This document shows, piece after piece, positions 25,755 to 34,158 of a stretch of 64,000 nucleotides of DNA. Location of the stretch: assembly GCF_001719045.1 (NCBI RefSeq), contig NZ_CP015423.1:4587501-4651500 (forward strand), in the 5' to 3' direction. How positions within the stretch are numbered: position 1 is the first letter of the stretch; each line of letters begins with the position of its first letter. Below the pieces are notes generated by a model. It searched no databases, had not been told where the DNA came from, and saw nothing but the letters and a program-made list of their open reading frames with translations. The stretch comes from Paenibacillus polymyxa (lineage in GTDB: Bacteria > Bacillota > Bacilli > Paenibacillales > Paenibacillaceae). The position numbers and the translations under genes are program-made.

Positions 25755-25867
25755 ATTTACTCATTTACTAGCCTCCAATAATGTTTATGGGCAAGGAGAA
25801 TTTGTGTACTATGAAGCCATTCAAATTAGTATAGGAAAAGCCTAGTATTTAAAAGAAATCCTTGTTA

Positions 25868-25890
25868 AGCTAACGGGAAACGCTAGTTGA
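25868..25890. repeat. Short hairpin repeat, copy A
   Basis: AGCTAACGGGAAACGCTAGTT. It is one of four copies of a palindromic element with consensus GCTAACGGGAAACGTTAG in this window. Confidence 0.65.
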
Positions 25891-25920
25891 AATTTGTTCA
25901 TTGAGAGGAATGTTACATGA

Positions 25921-26376
25921 ATGAAAAACAAAGTTATGAAGATTATTGTTACCACTGCATCTATTTTACTTATTATTGGCGTTTCAAGTGCCTTGAAAAA
26001 TAATGTTGATTTAAAATCCAAAGAAGAAAATGAAATCTTTGAAAGCAGTCCTGATGCACTCGAAGATACACTAACTTGGGATTTAGCGGGTGATAAAGTG
26101 GACCCTGAAAAAGATTATTCTGTGACAGTTGGATATCCACATATTAAACTTAATGCAAAAAATACTGGAGCACACTCTTTTAGGGTCGAAGTAAAGCACA
26201 ATAGCAAGAATACGGTTATTTTTAATGCAAGGGTTGCAGCAGACGCAACAGTAGAACTTGTAAATAATGATAGTATGCCACTTGTTCCTTCAGGCGCTTA
26301 TAAAGTGACTATTTACGGTGGGACAGGTCTACCAAAAGGACAAGTTCTTCTTACACAGTCAAACGCACCATATTGA
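25921..26376 (+). CDS. Exported beta-rich protein of unknown function, paralogue A
   Basis: 151 residues with an N-terminal export or anchor helix (MKIIVTTASILLIIGVSSAL) and a linker. The beta-rich domain contains HIKLNAKNTGAHSFRVEVKH and PSGAYKVTIYGGTGLPKG. The same spacing of KLN...KN.G...V.VK.N and SG.YKV.IY is present in the secreted protein at 32172-32651, so the two are paralogues. A GAGAGG box precedes the ATG. I do not recognise the family; it may bind cell surface or another protein. Confidence 0.6.
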   Translation: MKNKVMKIIVTTASILLIIGVSSALKNNVDLKSKEENEIFESSPDALEDTLTWDLAGDKVDPEKDYSVTVGYPHIKLNAKNTGAHSFRVEVKHNSKNTVIFNARVAADATVELVNNDSMPLVPSGAYKVTIYGGTGLPKGQVLLTQSNAPY

Positions 26377-26472
26377 AGAGACAGAAATTTGTTCCTATCA
26401 AAAGTCGAGTTGTCGAGGGACAAGAACTTGTACCGATCGACGATTAGATATACATTTAATAAGTTACTTTAG

Positions 26473-26503
26473 CTCATTACGCTAGCGGGCAAGCTAGGTA
26501 ATC
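26473..26503. repeat. Short hairpin repeat, copy B
   Basis: A diverged copy, CTCATTACGCTAGCGGGCAA followed by GCTAGGTAAT. Confidence 0.5.
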
Positions 26504-26553
26504 ATATAGCGAACACATCAAAGTGCTGACTGTTTATGTGGAGGTCACTATAT

Positions 26554-26800
26554 ATGAAATATGCATGTCCATGCTGTGGTTATAAGACACTGGATTATGA
26601 ACCACCAGGTACCTATGACATTTGTGATATTTGTTTTTGGGAGGATGATGTTTCAATATCACGATCCCGATTATGAAGGGGGAGCAAATATTGAATCGCT
26701 AAGGCAATATCAAAAAGCTTATTTACAAGGACGTGTTAATCGTAAGCCAACGATTAACGATGAGCGTAATGAGAACTGGAAACCACTTTTAAAAAAGTGA
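26554..26800 (+). pseudogene. CPCC family cysteine-rich protein, frameshifted
   Basis: ATG 26554 after GGAGG encodes MKYACPCCGYKTLDYEPPGT and YDICDICFWEDD, the four-cysteine signature of Cys-rich CPCC proteins (PF14206). One extra T near 26652 moves the frame. The remainder (FQYHDPDYEGGANIESLRQY, then QKAYLQGRVNRKP) continues in the next frame to 26800. Family members are common near toxin and immunity loci. The intact length would be about 81 residues. Confidence 0.75.
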
Positions 26801-26804
26801 CAGT

Positions 26805-26837
26805 CTCATTACGCTAACGGGAAACGTTAGTTCAATG
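26805..26837. repeat. Short hairpin repeat, copy C
   Basis: ATTACGCTAACGGGAAACGT then TAGTTCAATGA, immediately before a long terminator hairpin, the same arrangement as copy D at 44214. Confidence 0.7.
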
Positions 26838-26841
26838 ACAA

Positions 26842-26889
26842 CAGCGGCGGACACAAGACTTTATTTATCAAGTCTTGTGTCCGCCGCTG
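26842..26889. terminator. Very long perfect hairpin (20-bp stem)
   Basis: CAGCGGCGGACACAAGACTT (26842-26861) pairs base for base with 26870-26889 around an eight-base loop. It probably ends transcription from both sides. Confidence 0.75.
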
Positions 26890-26943
26890 CTCCTTTAATA
26901 TACTGGTCCATATTTAGCTGGTGTTAGATCTGAAAGAGAAGAA

Positions 26944-28188
26944 TTATGGGTTTTTCTTGGTTTTAGGCAACACTTCGACTGCTATCTCAGCCCATTTGAC
27001 AGAGCCGTACGGTGAACTACCTCCCACGAATACATCTGGACTTAGAATATTGACCAAATAAGTACCGGGTTTTCGAATAACGATAGAACCGTTAAAGGAT
27101 TTATCCTGTTTGAGTGGGACAACGGTCTTTTTATCAACTTCAATAAAATCATCGTTTTGAAATGCTGCCACACCAAAAGAAACTTCATTGCTTTCCAGAT
27201 ACGTAGCTGTCACGACTCCAGCAATTGCTATTGGATCTCCAGCCTGTACACGGAGGTACCCCTGTGTCGGATTGGTGAAGCGGATGTCTTGCTCGTTCTC
27301 GGGATGGTTGTATCTGATAGGAACGGAGGACGGGTTTAATACTTTACGATGGACCATTATCTTAGCAGATCCTTTATCATTTGTCGTAATTTCCAGTGGA
27401 TTTGGACCAGGGCGAAGGCCTACTGAATATTCAATCCGCTGAAATGTTCTTCCATTCACTATAATTGACTTTTCAGTTGTTTTTTCTGTTCCCTTAAACG
27501 TGCTTATGCCACCTCCAATGGAGCTTGTCATACCACCGTGTCCTGTATTCACCAAAACATAAGCATGCCCGAACTCTTTTTGTACTAATGCGCTAAAAGT
27601 GATGTTTTCCTTGTCCGTTGTATACGTTGGATGAAGCGCTTTGACTACTTTATCGTTCCACATCCAGTGCATGACTCCATTACTCCATGTATAATTTATT
27701 CCCATCTTAGGCAGGAGTGACGCTGGAATATACAATTGACCGTTTTTCATAAATGTTTTAGGGATTGACTCATCAAGCGCTGTCATTGTTCCGTCTGAGT
27801 ACCTGAAAATCTTTGATTGGTTAGGGATCAACCGAAATGAGGAAAAAGGTACCGAGTTCTCAGTGTCAAACTCCGCCCACGTGCTGCCTGTCTTTGCATC
27901 TCGCTTGATGGTTGCCAAGTGAGCTGTTTCCAGCCATTTGAACGGGAAATACAAATGATTATTTTTCCTCAGCAGTGGAGCGGCCTTTAGGGAGACGGAA
28001 TCCAGCGATAAAGAAGACTTGTTTAATTTGGCAGTCAGTTGGTGCGGAACCAGATAGAACACAGCCGCATCCTCTGCTACAACGGGAAGAGTGGAATTTG
28101 AATTCTCCTCATAACTCAGAGCCGTTGGAAGCAGGCCAGAAATAAGAAGGCAGGAAGCTACAAGTAGAGAAACAAAAATTCGTCTCAT
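26944..28188 (-). CDS. Secreted copper-amine-oxidase N-domain (stalk) protein
   Basis: 414 residues. A signal peptide (RRIFVSLLVASCLLISGLLP, then TALS) precedes a copper-amine-oxidase-N type stalk domain (LRKNNHLYFPFKWLETAHLA, then LYIPASLLPKMGINYTW). Two beta-sandwich regions follow, including RIEYSVGLRPGPNPLEIT and VNILSPDVFVGGSSPYG. Such stalk domains are non-catalytic and common in Paenibacillus surface proteins. A weak AGGTG box precedes the ATG. The role is unknown, probably at the cell envelope. A broken paralogue lies at 31468-31935. Confidence 0.75.
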   Translation of the reverse strand: MRRIFVSLLVASCLLISGLLPTALSYEENSNSTLPVVAEDAAVFYLVPHQLTAKLNKSSLSLDSVSLKAAPLLRKNNHLYFPFKWLETAHLATIKRDAKTGSTWAEFDTENSVPFSSFRLIPNQSKIFRYSDGTMTALDESIPKTFMKNGQLYIPASLLPKMGINYTWSNGVMHWMWNDKVVKALHPTYTTDKENITFSALVQKEFGHAYVLVNTGHGGMTSSIGGGISTFKGTEKTTEKSIIVNGRTFQRIEYSVGLRPGPNPLEITTNDKGSAKIMVHRKVLNPSSVPIRYNHPENEQDIRFTNPTQGYLRVQAGDPIAIAGVVTATYLESNEVSFGVAAFQNDDFIEVDKKTVVPLKQDKSFNGSIVIRKPGTYLVNILSPDVFVGGSSPYGSVKWAEIAVEVLPKTKKNP

Positions 28189-28407
28189 TCAATAAACACC
28201 TGATTTCATTTTTTTATCATATATACCAGAAAAACGAAAGGAAGTTGCACAGATATATTATTTTATTCTGACCACTAGCCTTTTTGAATAACTTAGTTCT
28301 TTCATTCAACTGCTTTCTTATTTTGTTTCATGACAAGCTTCATGATACTTCGACACGACTCTTACTATAGGATAAATATAAGGCTAATTTACTTTGGAGG
28401 TGTCTTT

Positions 28408-28569
28408 TTGGAGTTATTTCTATTTATACTTAATATTTTAGTTATTCTCCTTTCTATTGCTGGTGGAGTGCTTTTAATTGGATTATTGTACAGAGGATAT
28501 ATACTGCTAGGTTTACTTATTGCTGAGAAAAAGAGAAGAATAACGGCTCAATCTCAGAATCAGGCTTGA
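28408..28569 (+). CDS. Small membrane protein (53 aa)
   Basis: TTG 28408 follows GGAGG (28396-28400) by seven bases. The product has one long hydrophobic region (LFLFILNILVILLSIAGGVL, then LIGLLYRGYILLG) and a basic tail EKKRRITAQSQ. The frame is open further upstream, but no site supports a longer form. Function unknown. Confidence 0.6.
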   Translation: MELFLFILNILVILLSIAGGVLLIGLLYRGYILLGLLIAEKKRRITAQSQNQA

Positions 28570-28960
28570 CTATCAGCCCAACATCCGATGGCGGTTACAT
28601 TCAATGAGAATGCCTGCTTTATAGCGGCTACGCTTGTTGCCATCGGCATATAAATCCCCCCTCAAAATGAATGCAAAAAAGCCGCCATAGCTTTGGCGGC
28701 AGTAGTTGGTATGTTTATACCGTTGATAAAACTGAGAAATCCAAGCGGACAAGATACCTAATCAGATTCTAGGGAAACAGATTTAATTCAAAGTACTTCA
28801 ACTTTGATTACATCGCCATGCGCCTGCACGCCCTTGCGATGTATTTTTTATCGTCCGAAGTCAACACGGAGTCAATGCTTCGCTTCAACTTTTTCAGCGC
28901 AGGATGAATCGAGCGTTCGCTCGTATTCGTCCCGATCATCCTCGAAAAAGCTACGCTGCA
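28570..28960. other. Intergenic region after secA2
   Basis: About 390 bases. It contains the minus-strand terminator at 28675-28700. An 82-codon minus-strand frame at 28872-29120 overlaps the end of secA2 and shows no ribosome-binding site or family, so I do not call it. Confidence 0.5.
28675..28700 (-). terminator. Terminator downstream of secA2
   Basis: GCCGCCA pairs with TGGCGGC; on the minus strand TTTTTT follows. Confidence 0.75.
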
Positions 28961-31237
28961 TCAAAACTTTGATAGTTTGAATATCGGCCTCAAAATCTTG
29001 CGAATCCCAAAAGCAAATACAGTCATTGCGGTCCATGAGCTGCGCATATTCTGGATGTATTGATCGTTGATTATATAAGTCCGAGTGGAAGTAGGACTCT
29101 TCAGACCGAACTCTTCCCACTTCGCCGGATCATTCGAACCTCCGAGCCTTACAAGCATATTCGCCGACTCGCTATTTACTTTAGCTGGAATTTGCTCGTA
29201 TGCTTGGGTGATTTGTGCATGAAATTCGTCGATCGGATTGCCGCTGACAAGGCTTTCCAAGTGGATGCCTTCACGAAGGTAAGAAACGTATGCTAGATGG
29301 TCGGCCCAGAACTTGTCGATATAAAAAAGCCGTACGCGCTGCTCCAAAGGACTCATCGGCTTCTTGCCTTTTAAAATTGCGAGCCGCTCCTCGTATAGAA
29401 TTCGCCTCTGATCCTCCACCATATCCGAATAACAGTTCAGTTCCTGCTGGATATCGAAGTTTTGGCCCATAATAACACGTTGAATATGCGCGATTTTGCT
29501 GCGTAGCGCTGGGTCTTCGAGAGCCTCATCCTGCCTGTGGGCGCGAATCGCTTTATGGATGCCGAACCGAAGTAACAACTCGTCCTCCAAGCTTACGAAA
29601 AATACGGAAGCTCCAGGGTCGCCTTGGCGCCCAGAACGCCCGCGCAGTTGGTCGTCGATCCGCACGCTTTCGTTTACATGCGTACCAATCACGTATAACC
29701 CTCCCAGCTTGGCGACAACTTCTGCTTGCGTAGGGTTGCCACCGCCGAGCCGAATGTCGACGCCGCGTCCCGCCATATTCGTAGACACCGTCACGGCGCC
29801 GATTTCTCCCGCTCTTGCAATGACCTCGGCTTCTTCTGCATCGTTTTTCGCATTCAGAACATGGCAGGGTACGCCGGCAACTGCTAGCGCCTCTGCCAGC
29901 ATGTCAGACTCCTCCACACTTGACGTACCAATGAGAATCGGCCGTCCCATCGCATGGACGGACAAGATTTCTTGGACAAGCGCCTTAAGCTTGGCTTCCT
30001 TATGGGTATAAATCCGATGCGGTTGATCGATCCGTATGTTTGGCCGGTTCGGTGGAATTTGCACGACCTGCAGTGCATAAATCTCTTTGAATTCCATTGC
30101 GGAAGCGTACGCGGTAGCCGTCATTCCGCAAATTTTTGGATACAGGCTAATGAAGTGTTGAAGGGTGATCGTTCCGAGAATTTTCCCGCCGACTTTCGAG
30201 TACAGCCCTTCTTTAGCTGCAAGCGCGGCTTGCAGTCCTTCTGGCAAATGCCTGTTCTCCGCCACGCGGCCGGTATATTCGTCTATCAGCTCGATTTTAC
30301 CGTTCCGGACGATGTAATCGACGTCTTTTTTCAATAACGTTTCCGCATACAACGCGCAATTTAACGACGACAACAAATGACTATTATGGCTTTCGTACAA
30401 ATTACCGCATCCCAGCAGCGACTCCGCTTTCGCAGCGCCCGCCTCATTCAAATAAACGTTCCGCTTGAACTCGTCGAAGTCGTAATACTTATCTTGCTCA
30501 AGCTGCCTAGTCACATCTGCGAAACGAATTACGTCGTTGCCGGAAGAATCCGGCTCGCCAGCGATGACTAGCGGCACCCGAGCTTCGTCGAGAAGCAGTG
30601 AATCCGCTTCGTCGACGATAACGTACTGGAAAGGACGATGCACGGTATCGGCTTCGCTTAGTGTAATCGTGTCGCGCAAATAATCGAATCCCGCTTCTTT
30701 GGCCGTAACATAGGTTATATCCGCGGCGTACGCTTCTCGTTTCTCGGACAAGCTCAAGCCCGCTTGAACCGATTTTACCGTTAACCCGAGGAAACGATAG
30801 ATCGGACCCATCCACTCCGCATCCCGATTTGCCAAATAATCGTTAAAAGTGAGCACATGAACGCCTTCGCCGGTCAGCGCATTTAGATAAGCAGGCATAA
30901 CAGCAGAGAGCGTTTTTCCTTCGCCGGTATGCTGCTCGATCACAAATCTCTCGTGCAGAGCGATGGCAGCCATGATCTGGACATCATAAGGCTGTAATCC
31001 GAGCTTTCTCTTCGCTGCCTCGCAGACTAACGCATAAGCATCGACAAGCAGCTCATCCAAAGGGGTACCCAATTTTGCATCCTTTTTCAGCCGGAGAGAT
31101 TCCGCTTTCAGCCGCTGATCGTCCCATGCTTCCAAATTCCGTTTCCTAATGAGCTCCGCTTTGTCCCGATAGCCTTTCAGCTTATTCTGGGTATCGCGGT
31201 CTTTGAATTTTTGCATCAACTTGACGGCTAAATCCAT
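28961..31237 (-). CDS. secA2: Accessory Sec translocase ATPase SecA2
   Basis: 758 residues with all SecA motor motifs: GEGKT (Walker A), VIVDEADSLLLDEARVPLVI (Walker B), KICGMTATAYAS, NMAGRGVDIRLGGG and QLRGRSGRQGD. It is shorter than housekeeping SecA (about 840) and lacks the C-terminal zinc-binding CxC...CH motif, ending instead with VFAFGIRKILRPIFKLSKF. That fits accessory SecA2 proteins, which export a small set of substrates through SecYEG or SecY2. GAGGAGGG precedes the ATG. By eye its composition is more GC-rich than the genes on either side. No secY2 is present; substrates may be nearby surface proteins or flagellin. Confidence 0.85.
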   Translation of the reverse strand: MDLAVKLMQKFKDRDTQNKLKGYRDKAELIRKRNLEAWDDQRLKAESLRLKKDAKLGTPLDELLVDAYALVCEAAKRKLGLQPYDVQIMAAIALHERFVIEQHTGEGKTLSAVMPAYLNALTGEGVHVLTFNDYLANRDAEWMGPIYRFLGLTVKSVQAGLSLSEKREAYAADITYVTAKEAGFDYLRDTITLSEADTVHRPFQYVIVDEADSLLLDEARVPLVIAGEPDSSGNDVIRFADVTRQLEQDKYYDFDEFKRNVYLNEAGAAKAESLLGCGNLYESHNSHLLSSLNCALYAETLLKKDVDYIVRNGKIELIDEYTGRVAENRHLPEGLQAALAAKEGLYSKVGGKILGTITLQHFISLYPKICGMTATAYASAMEFKEIYALQVVQIPPNRPNIRIDQPHRIYTHKEAKLKALVQEILSVHAMGRPILIGTSSVEESDMLAEALAVAGVPCHVLNAKNDAEEAEVIARAGEIGAVTVSTNMAGRGVDIRLGGGNPTQAEVVAKLGGLYVIGTHVNESVRIDDQLRGRSGRQGDPGASVFFVSLEDELLLRFGIHKAIRAHRQDEALEDPALRSKIAHIQRVIMGQNFDIQQELNCYSDMVEDQRRILYEERLAILKGKKPMSPLEQRVRLFYIDKFWADHLAYVSYLREGIHLESLVSGNPIDEFHAQITQAYEQIPAKVNSESANMLVRLGGSNDPAKWEEFGLKSPTSTRTYIINDQYIQNMRSSWTAMTVFAFGIRKILRPIFKLSKF

Positions 31238-31467
31238 CGGAATTTGATCCCTCCTCGGTAGAAATACGCGATTCTATAGTGGCTAAAGTATAATCAAACT
31301 CTATAACAATAGCAAAGTTTGGAATAAAAAAACAACTCCCTTGCTTTATTCTTATTATTAGGCAACGATGTATGGACTCACAGGAAAATTACATCTTGGA
31401 GGTCAGAAAGATATATCTTTTCAGTAAATTGATAATTTTGTGATTTTAACAAAGGGAGAGCTGCATC

Positions 31468-31935
31468 GTGAAAAGATTCTTTACGGTTTCCGTATTCCTT
31501 ATTTTTATACTTGTACTAAGCGTACAAGCCAGTGCAAAACATCCTTATAATTACACAATTAATATACAGGTAAACGGTGTTCCTATTAATTTTGGAACTA
31601 ATTCAGATTCACCTCCATATAATTGAAAATGCTACAAATACAGCTTTTGTTCCTCTTCGCTTCGTTTCTGAAAATCTAGGGGGAAAGTAAGGGACTGGGA
31701 CAAAACTTTACAACAAGTCACCATCGAATCAAAGGATGGAACTATAATTAAATTGGCGATCGGTAGTAAGATTGCGTATGTCAACGATGAAAAGAAAACC
31801 ATGTTAGCTGCGCCGCAGATTCCTACAACTCGTGTTCAAGTTCCTTTAAGAATTGTTTCTGAAGTGTTGGGAGCAAAAGTGGATGCCAAAAAAATAGGTG
31901 AAACATTAAATGTGAACATTACAACTTCTAATTAA
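31468..31935 (+). pseudogene. Copper-amine-oxidase N-domain protein, two frameshifts
   Basis: GTG 31468 after GGGAGAG encodes a signal peptide (KRFFTVSVFLIFILVLSVQA) and a first strand, NYTINIQVNGVPINFG, stopping near 31626. The frame resumes with IENATNTAFVPLRFVSENLG, shifts again near 31688 (VRDWDKTLQQVTIES) and runs to 31935 with QVPLRIVSEVLGAKV. The repeated VPLRxVSExLG motifs are the copper-amine-oxidase-N signature. About 155 residues if repaired. Confidence 0.75.
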
Positions 31936-32171
31936 TATTTTTAAATCTAGAGTATACTATTTATAAAGTATAATGATTGAAGACTATTGATATTGTACAT
32001 CAAACGGCAACACACATAATCCAAGCCTTTGAGTAGTTGGAAACCAATGTGCGATTTTTTTACACATGGTCTAATTTTACGACTTAGCTTCCATACAAAT
32101 TTCAAAATGGAATTTAAGACGTTCGAATGAAAACAGGAGTCTATCTTACAAAAGAGACAAACCACTTGTAA

Positions 32172-32651
32172 TTAGAATTGTCTAGCACTTATGTTAAGGT
32201 CATAGAGAGAGCCGTCATTGTTGTAAATATATACTTTATAGTTACCTGATAAGCCAATACCAACTAATTGTTCAAAATTCCTAGTTTTTTGTCCACCAGC
32301 AGGAATAGTTGTTTCTCCGAAGTCCTGACCGTTGACTTTTACACTAAGATAAACTGTTGACGAACCATTATTTTTAGTGTAAATATTCAATTTTTTACCG
32401 TTCTGAGGAGAGAGTGTGAAGAAATCTTTGAAAGCTCCTTTTCCTATATGATGAACAGCAGGAATAGTTATAACATCCATAGGTGTAATTAAACAGGTAT
32501 CCTTGACTTCATTACCATCAGCATTACCTTGATCTTGAGTTGCAGATATTGATTGCTCCGCATTTGCTATGTAACTGTTATCTGCAAAAGATGTAGCGGA
32601 CAAAGATAACATTAATGCAGCAGACAATGATACTGTTAGTATTTTCTTCAT
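32172..32651 (-). CDS. Secreted beta-rich protein, paralogue B
   Basis: 159 residues with a clear signal peptide (KKILTVSLSAALMLSLSATS, cleaved near SFA-DNS). The mature part contains LNIYTKNNGSSTVYLSVKVN, TTIPAGGQKTRNFEQ and LSGNYKVYIYNNDGS. Strand spacing and the SGxYKVxIY motif match the protein at 25921-26376. AGGAG precedes the ATG. Both paralogues lie within 2 kb of a receptor of the RRNPP family, so they may be regulated outputs, but this is only positional. Family not recognised. Confidence 0.7.
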   Translation of the reverse strand: MKKILTVSLSAALMLSLSATSFADNSYIANAEQSISATQDQGNADGNEVKDTCLITPMDVITIPAVHHIGKGAFKDFFTLSPQNGKKLNIYTKNNGSSTVYLSVKVNGQDFGETTIPAGGQKTRNFEQLVGIGLSGNYKVYIYNNDGSLYDLNISARQF

Positions 32652-32777
32652 AAGATGAATTCTCCTAAAATATTTTTTGCAAATACTAAGTAAAATACAA
32701 AAGATCTAGTATTCAAAATGATCTATTTATCAGAAAAATTTTGAAAAATTTCCAAAAAGGTATCTCGAGTACTGCAT

Positions 32778-32810
32778 GAAAAGTATATGATTTGTTCAAA
32801 AAGATGGTAC
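32778..32810 (+). promoter_or_regulatory. Conserved element upstream of receptor gene, copy 3
   Basis: AAAAGTATATGATTTGTTC then AAAAAGATGGTAC, matching the copies at 21136, 22948 and 41085. The start region (TATGCATCATATAGTGAG at 32872) is also conserved with copies 2 and 4. Confidence 0.5.
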
Positions 32811-32910
32811 CATCAGAGCGCTAAACCATTTTATTACTTGTTTCACAATTACATAATAATTTTAACTATGCATCATATAGTGAGTTCACGCTGAAGGGTG
32901 GTTTATCCAT

Positions 32911-33159
32911 GTGAAAATTACACCCACGATTACGATTAGAGCAAAATTAGAACACTATCTACAACAAGAAGGCTTGAATTTATTGGAATTTGCTCATATT
33001 TCAGGCATGAATAGGGGGATAATAAGTAACATAGTTTCAGAGAATAAGCCTATGTCTATTAATCAGCTCGACTTAATTACCGAGGCTCTGGGGTTACCAA
33101 AACTTTTGTTAGCATGTTTTGAAGATCGAGATTTAAAAGCGATGACTGCTATATTCTAG
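32911..33159 (+). pseudogene. Receptor 3: RRNPP receptor reduced to its helix-turn-helix
   Basis: 82 residues matching the first 65 of receptors 1 and 2 (LLEFAHISGMNRGIISNIVS, then PMSINQLDLITEALGLP) and then 17 unrelated residues (KLLLACFEDRD...) before the stop. A base inserted after the ancestral ATG makes ATG TGA; the overlapping GTG 32911 could still start translation. The peptide-sensing domain and pro-peptide are absent. If expressed, it would be a bare DNA-binding domain able to compete with intact receptors. Confidence 0.7.
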
Positions 33160-33325
33160 CTTAGACATTCTCTAACATGGACATACAATACTTAAGACAT
33201 AATAAATCTGTTTATTTCAGTTCACATGTCACATGGATTACGAGGAAATAACAGGATAGTAGATTTCCCTAAATCACCCCTTCTGATAGGATTATTTCCA
33301 TCAAAATTAAAGCGGGCGTGATAGT

Positions 33326-33707
33326 ATGTGGAGAATATTGGTTCCATCTAATAAAATTGATGGAAGTGGCTGAATAGTTCTTACACGGAAAGCATGAAAT
33401 GGAACGTATGCTGAATTGAACGAATTGATTTTGTCCAACAAGGCTGGTCTGGAGCTACCCGAGAAAGTTTTAGGAATTTCAGGGTTCTCGACAATCCATG
33501 CAGGAGCGAGGCGTAACCAAAGAAATGGCAGATTCTTGGGTGGAGAATGGGAAGGCCCTTTCCCAGAATAATGGTAGTAAGCATTTGTTTTTTTCAAAAG
33601 AAGGTGCTGTTGTAGTTGCTAATGATGGGGCACTTGTTACAGTTATTCCTAAGAGTAAGTATGATGATGCATATAAAGCACTATCTAAATCGTTATTTGG
33701 AGAGTAG
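33326..33707 (+). pseudogene. WXG100-type polymorphic toxin remnant with DUF4258-like C-terminal domain
   Basis: Bases 33326-33497 are a decayed copy (one inserted base, TAG and other stops) of the N-terminal part of the toxin at 36538. They include the segment encoding FVQQGWSGAT. At 33498 the sequence jumps straight to an open 69-residue C-terminal domain: ERGVTKEMADSWVENGKALS, then VVVANDGALVTVIPKSKYD. It resembles DUF4258/BECR-type RNase toxin domains. The domain keeps its own ATG but no good ribosome-binding site. Its immunity gene follows 12 bases later and is intact. Confidence 0.65.
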
Positions 33708-33719
33708 GAGTGTATAGAA

Positions 33720-33962
33720 ATGAACGATGATATTGTACAAATGATTAATGAATGGAACCCAGTCGAAATATATCCTCTATTAGAAGATGAATATTATTCA
33801 GAAATACGTAGAATCCATGAAAAAAGTAAGGAAACAAACTCTGTTGAAGAATTAGCAGAGCAGATTCATTTTGTATTCGCTCAATCTTTTAAAAAGGAAT
33901 TCGATAAAAGTATTGAAGAATGTCGGTTAATCGCTGAAAAGATAATTAATGTTACAAAATAA
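33720..33962 (+). CDS. DUF1871-like immunity protein
   Basis: 80 residues: MINEWNPVEIYPLLEDEYYS, EIRRIHEKSKETNSVEELAE and FDKSIEECRLIAEKII. This matches the DUF1871 pattern (N-terminal W-x-P, E-D-E-Y, C-terminal C-x-x-IAE-I) found in toxin-immunity loci. It is acidic and cytoplasmic. GGAG precedes the ATG. It directly follows the DUF4258-like toxin domain and is the inferred antidote; a repeated terminator ends the unit. Confidence 0.65.
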   Translation: MNDDIVQMINEWNPVEIYPLLEDEYYSEIRRIHEKSKETNSVEELAEQIHFVFAQSFKKEFDKSIEECRLIAEKIINVTK

Positions 33963-33971
33963 TTTATTTTT

Positions 33972-34013
33972 GAGCTTGCTTCCTTAACAATAAAAATGGG
34001 AGTAAGCTTTCTT
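33972..34013 (+). terminator. Repeated immunity-gene terminator, copy 2
   Basis: GAGCTTGCTTCC and GGGAGTAAGCTTT, with the same loop AACAATAAAAAT-type sequence as copies at 25018 and 42270. Confidence 0.75.
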
Positions 34014-34158
34014 CATCTGAGCTTGCTACAAGCAACTTCTATAACGGATAGAACGCACAAATTAAAATAGGAAGAAAGTATTTGGGTACTGACGGGAATT
34101 TGTATAGGAACAATCAGCAAAATATTACCCATATACCAGTGGATCTTGGGAAGTAAAC

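Noticed and set aside
28872..29120. 82-codon minus-strand frame overlapping the end of secA2
   Set aside because: No ribosome-binding site, no recognisable product and mostly antiphase to the SecA2 coding frame.
29496..30337. Long plus-strand frames opposite secA2
   Set aside because: They are antisense shadows of a GC-rich gene; the SecA motifs on the minus strand decide the coding strand.
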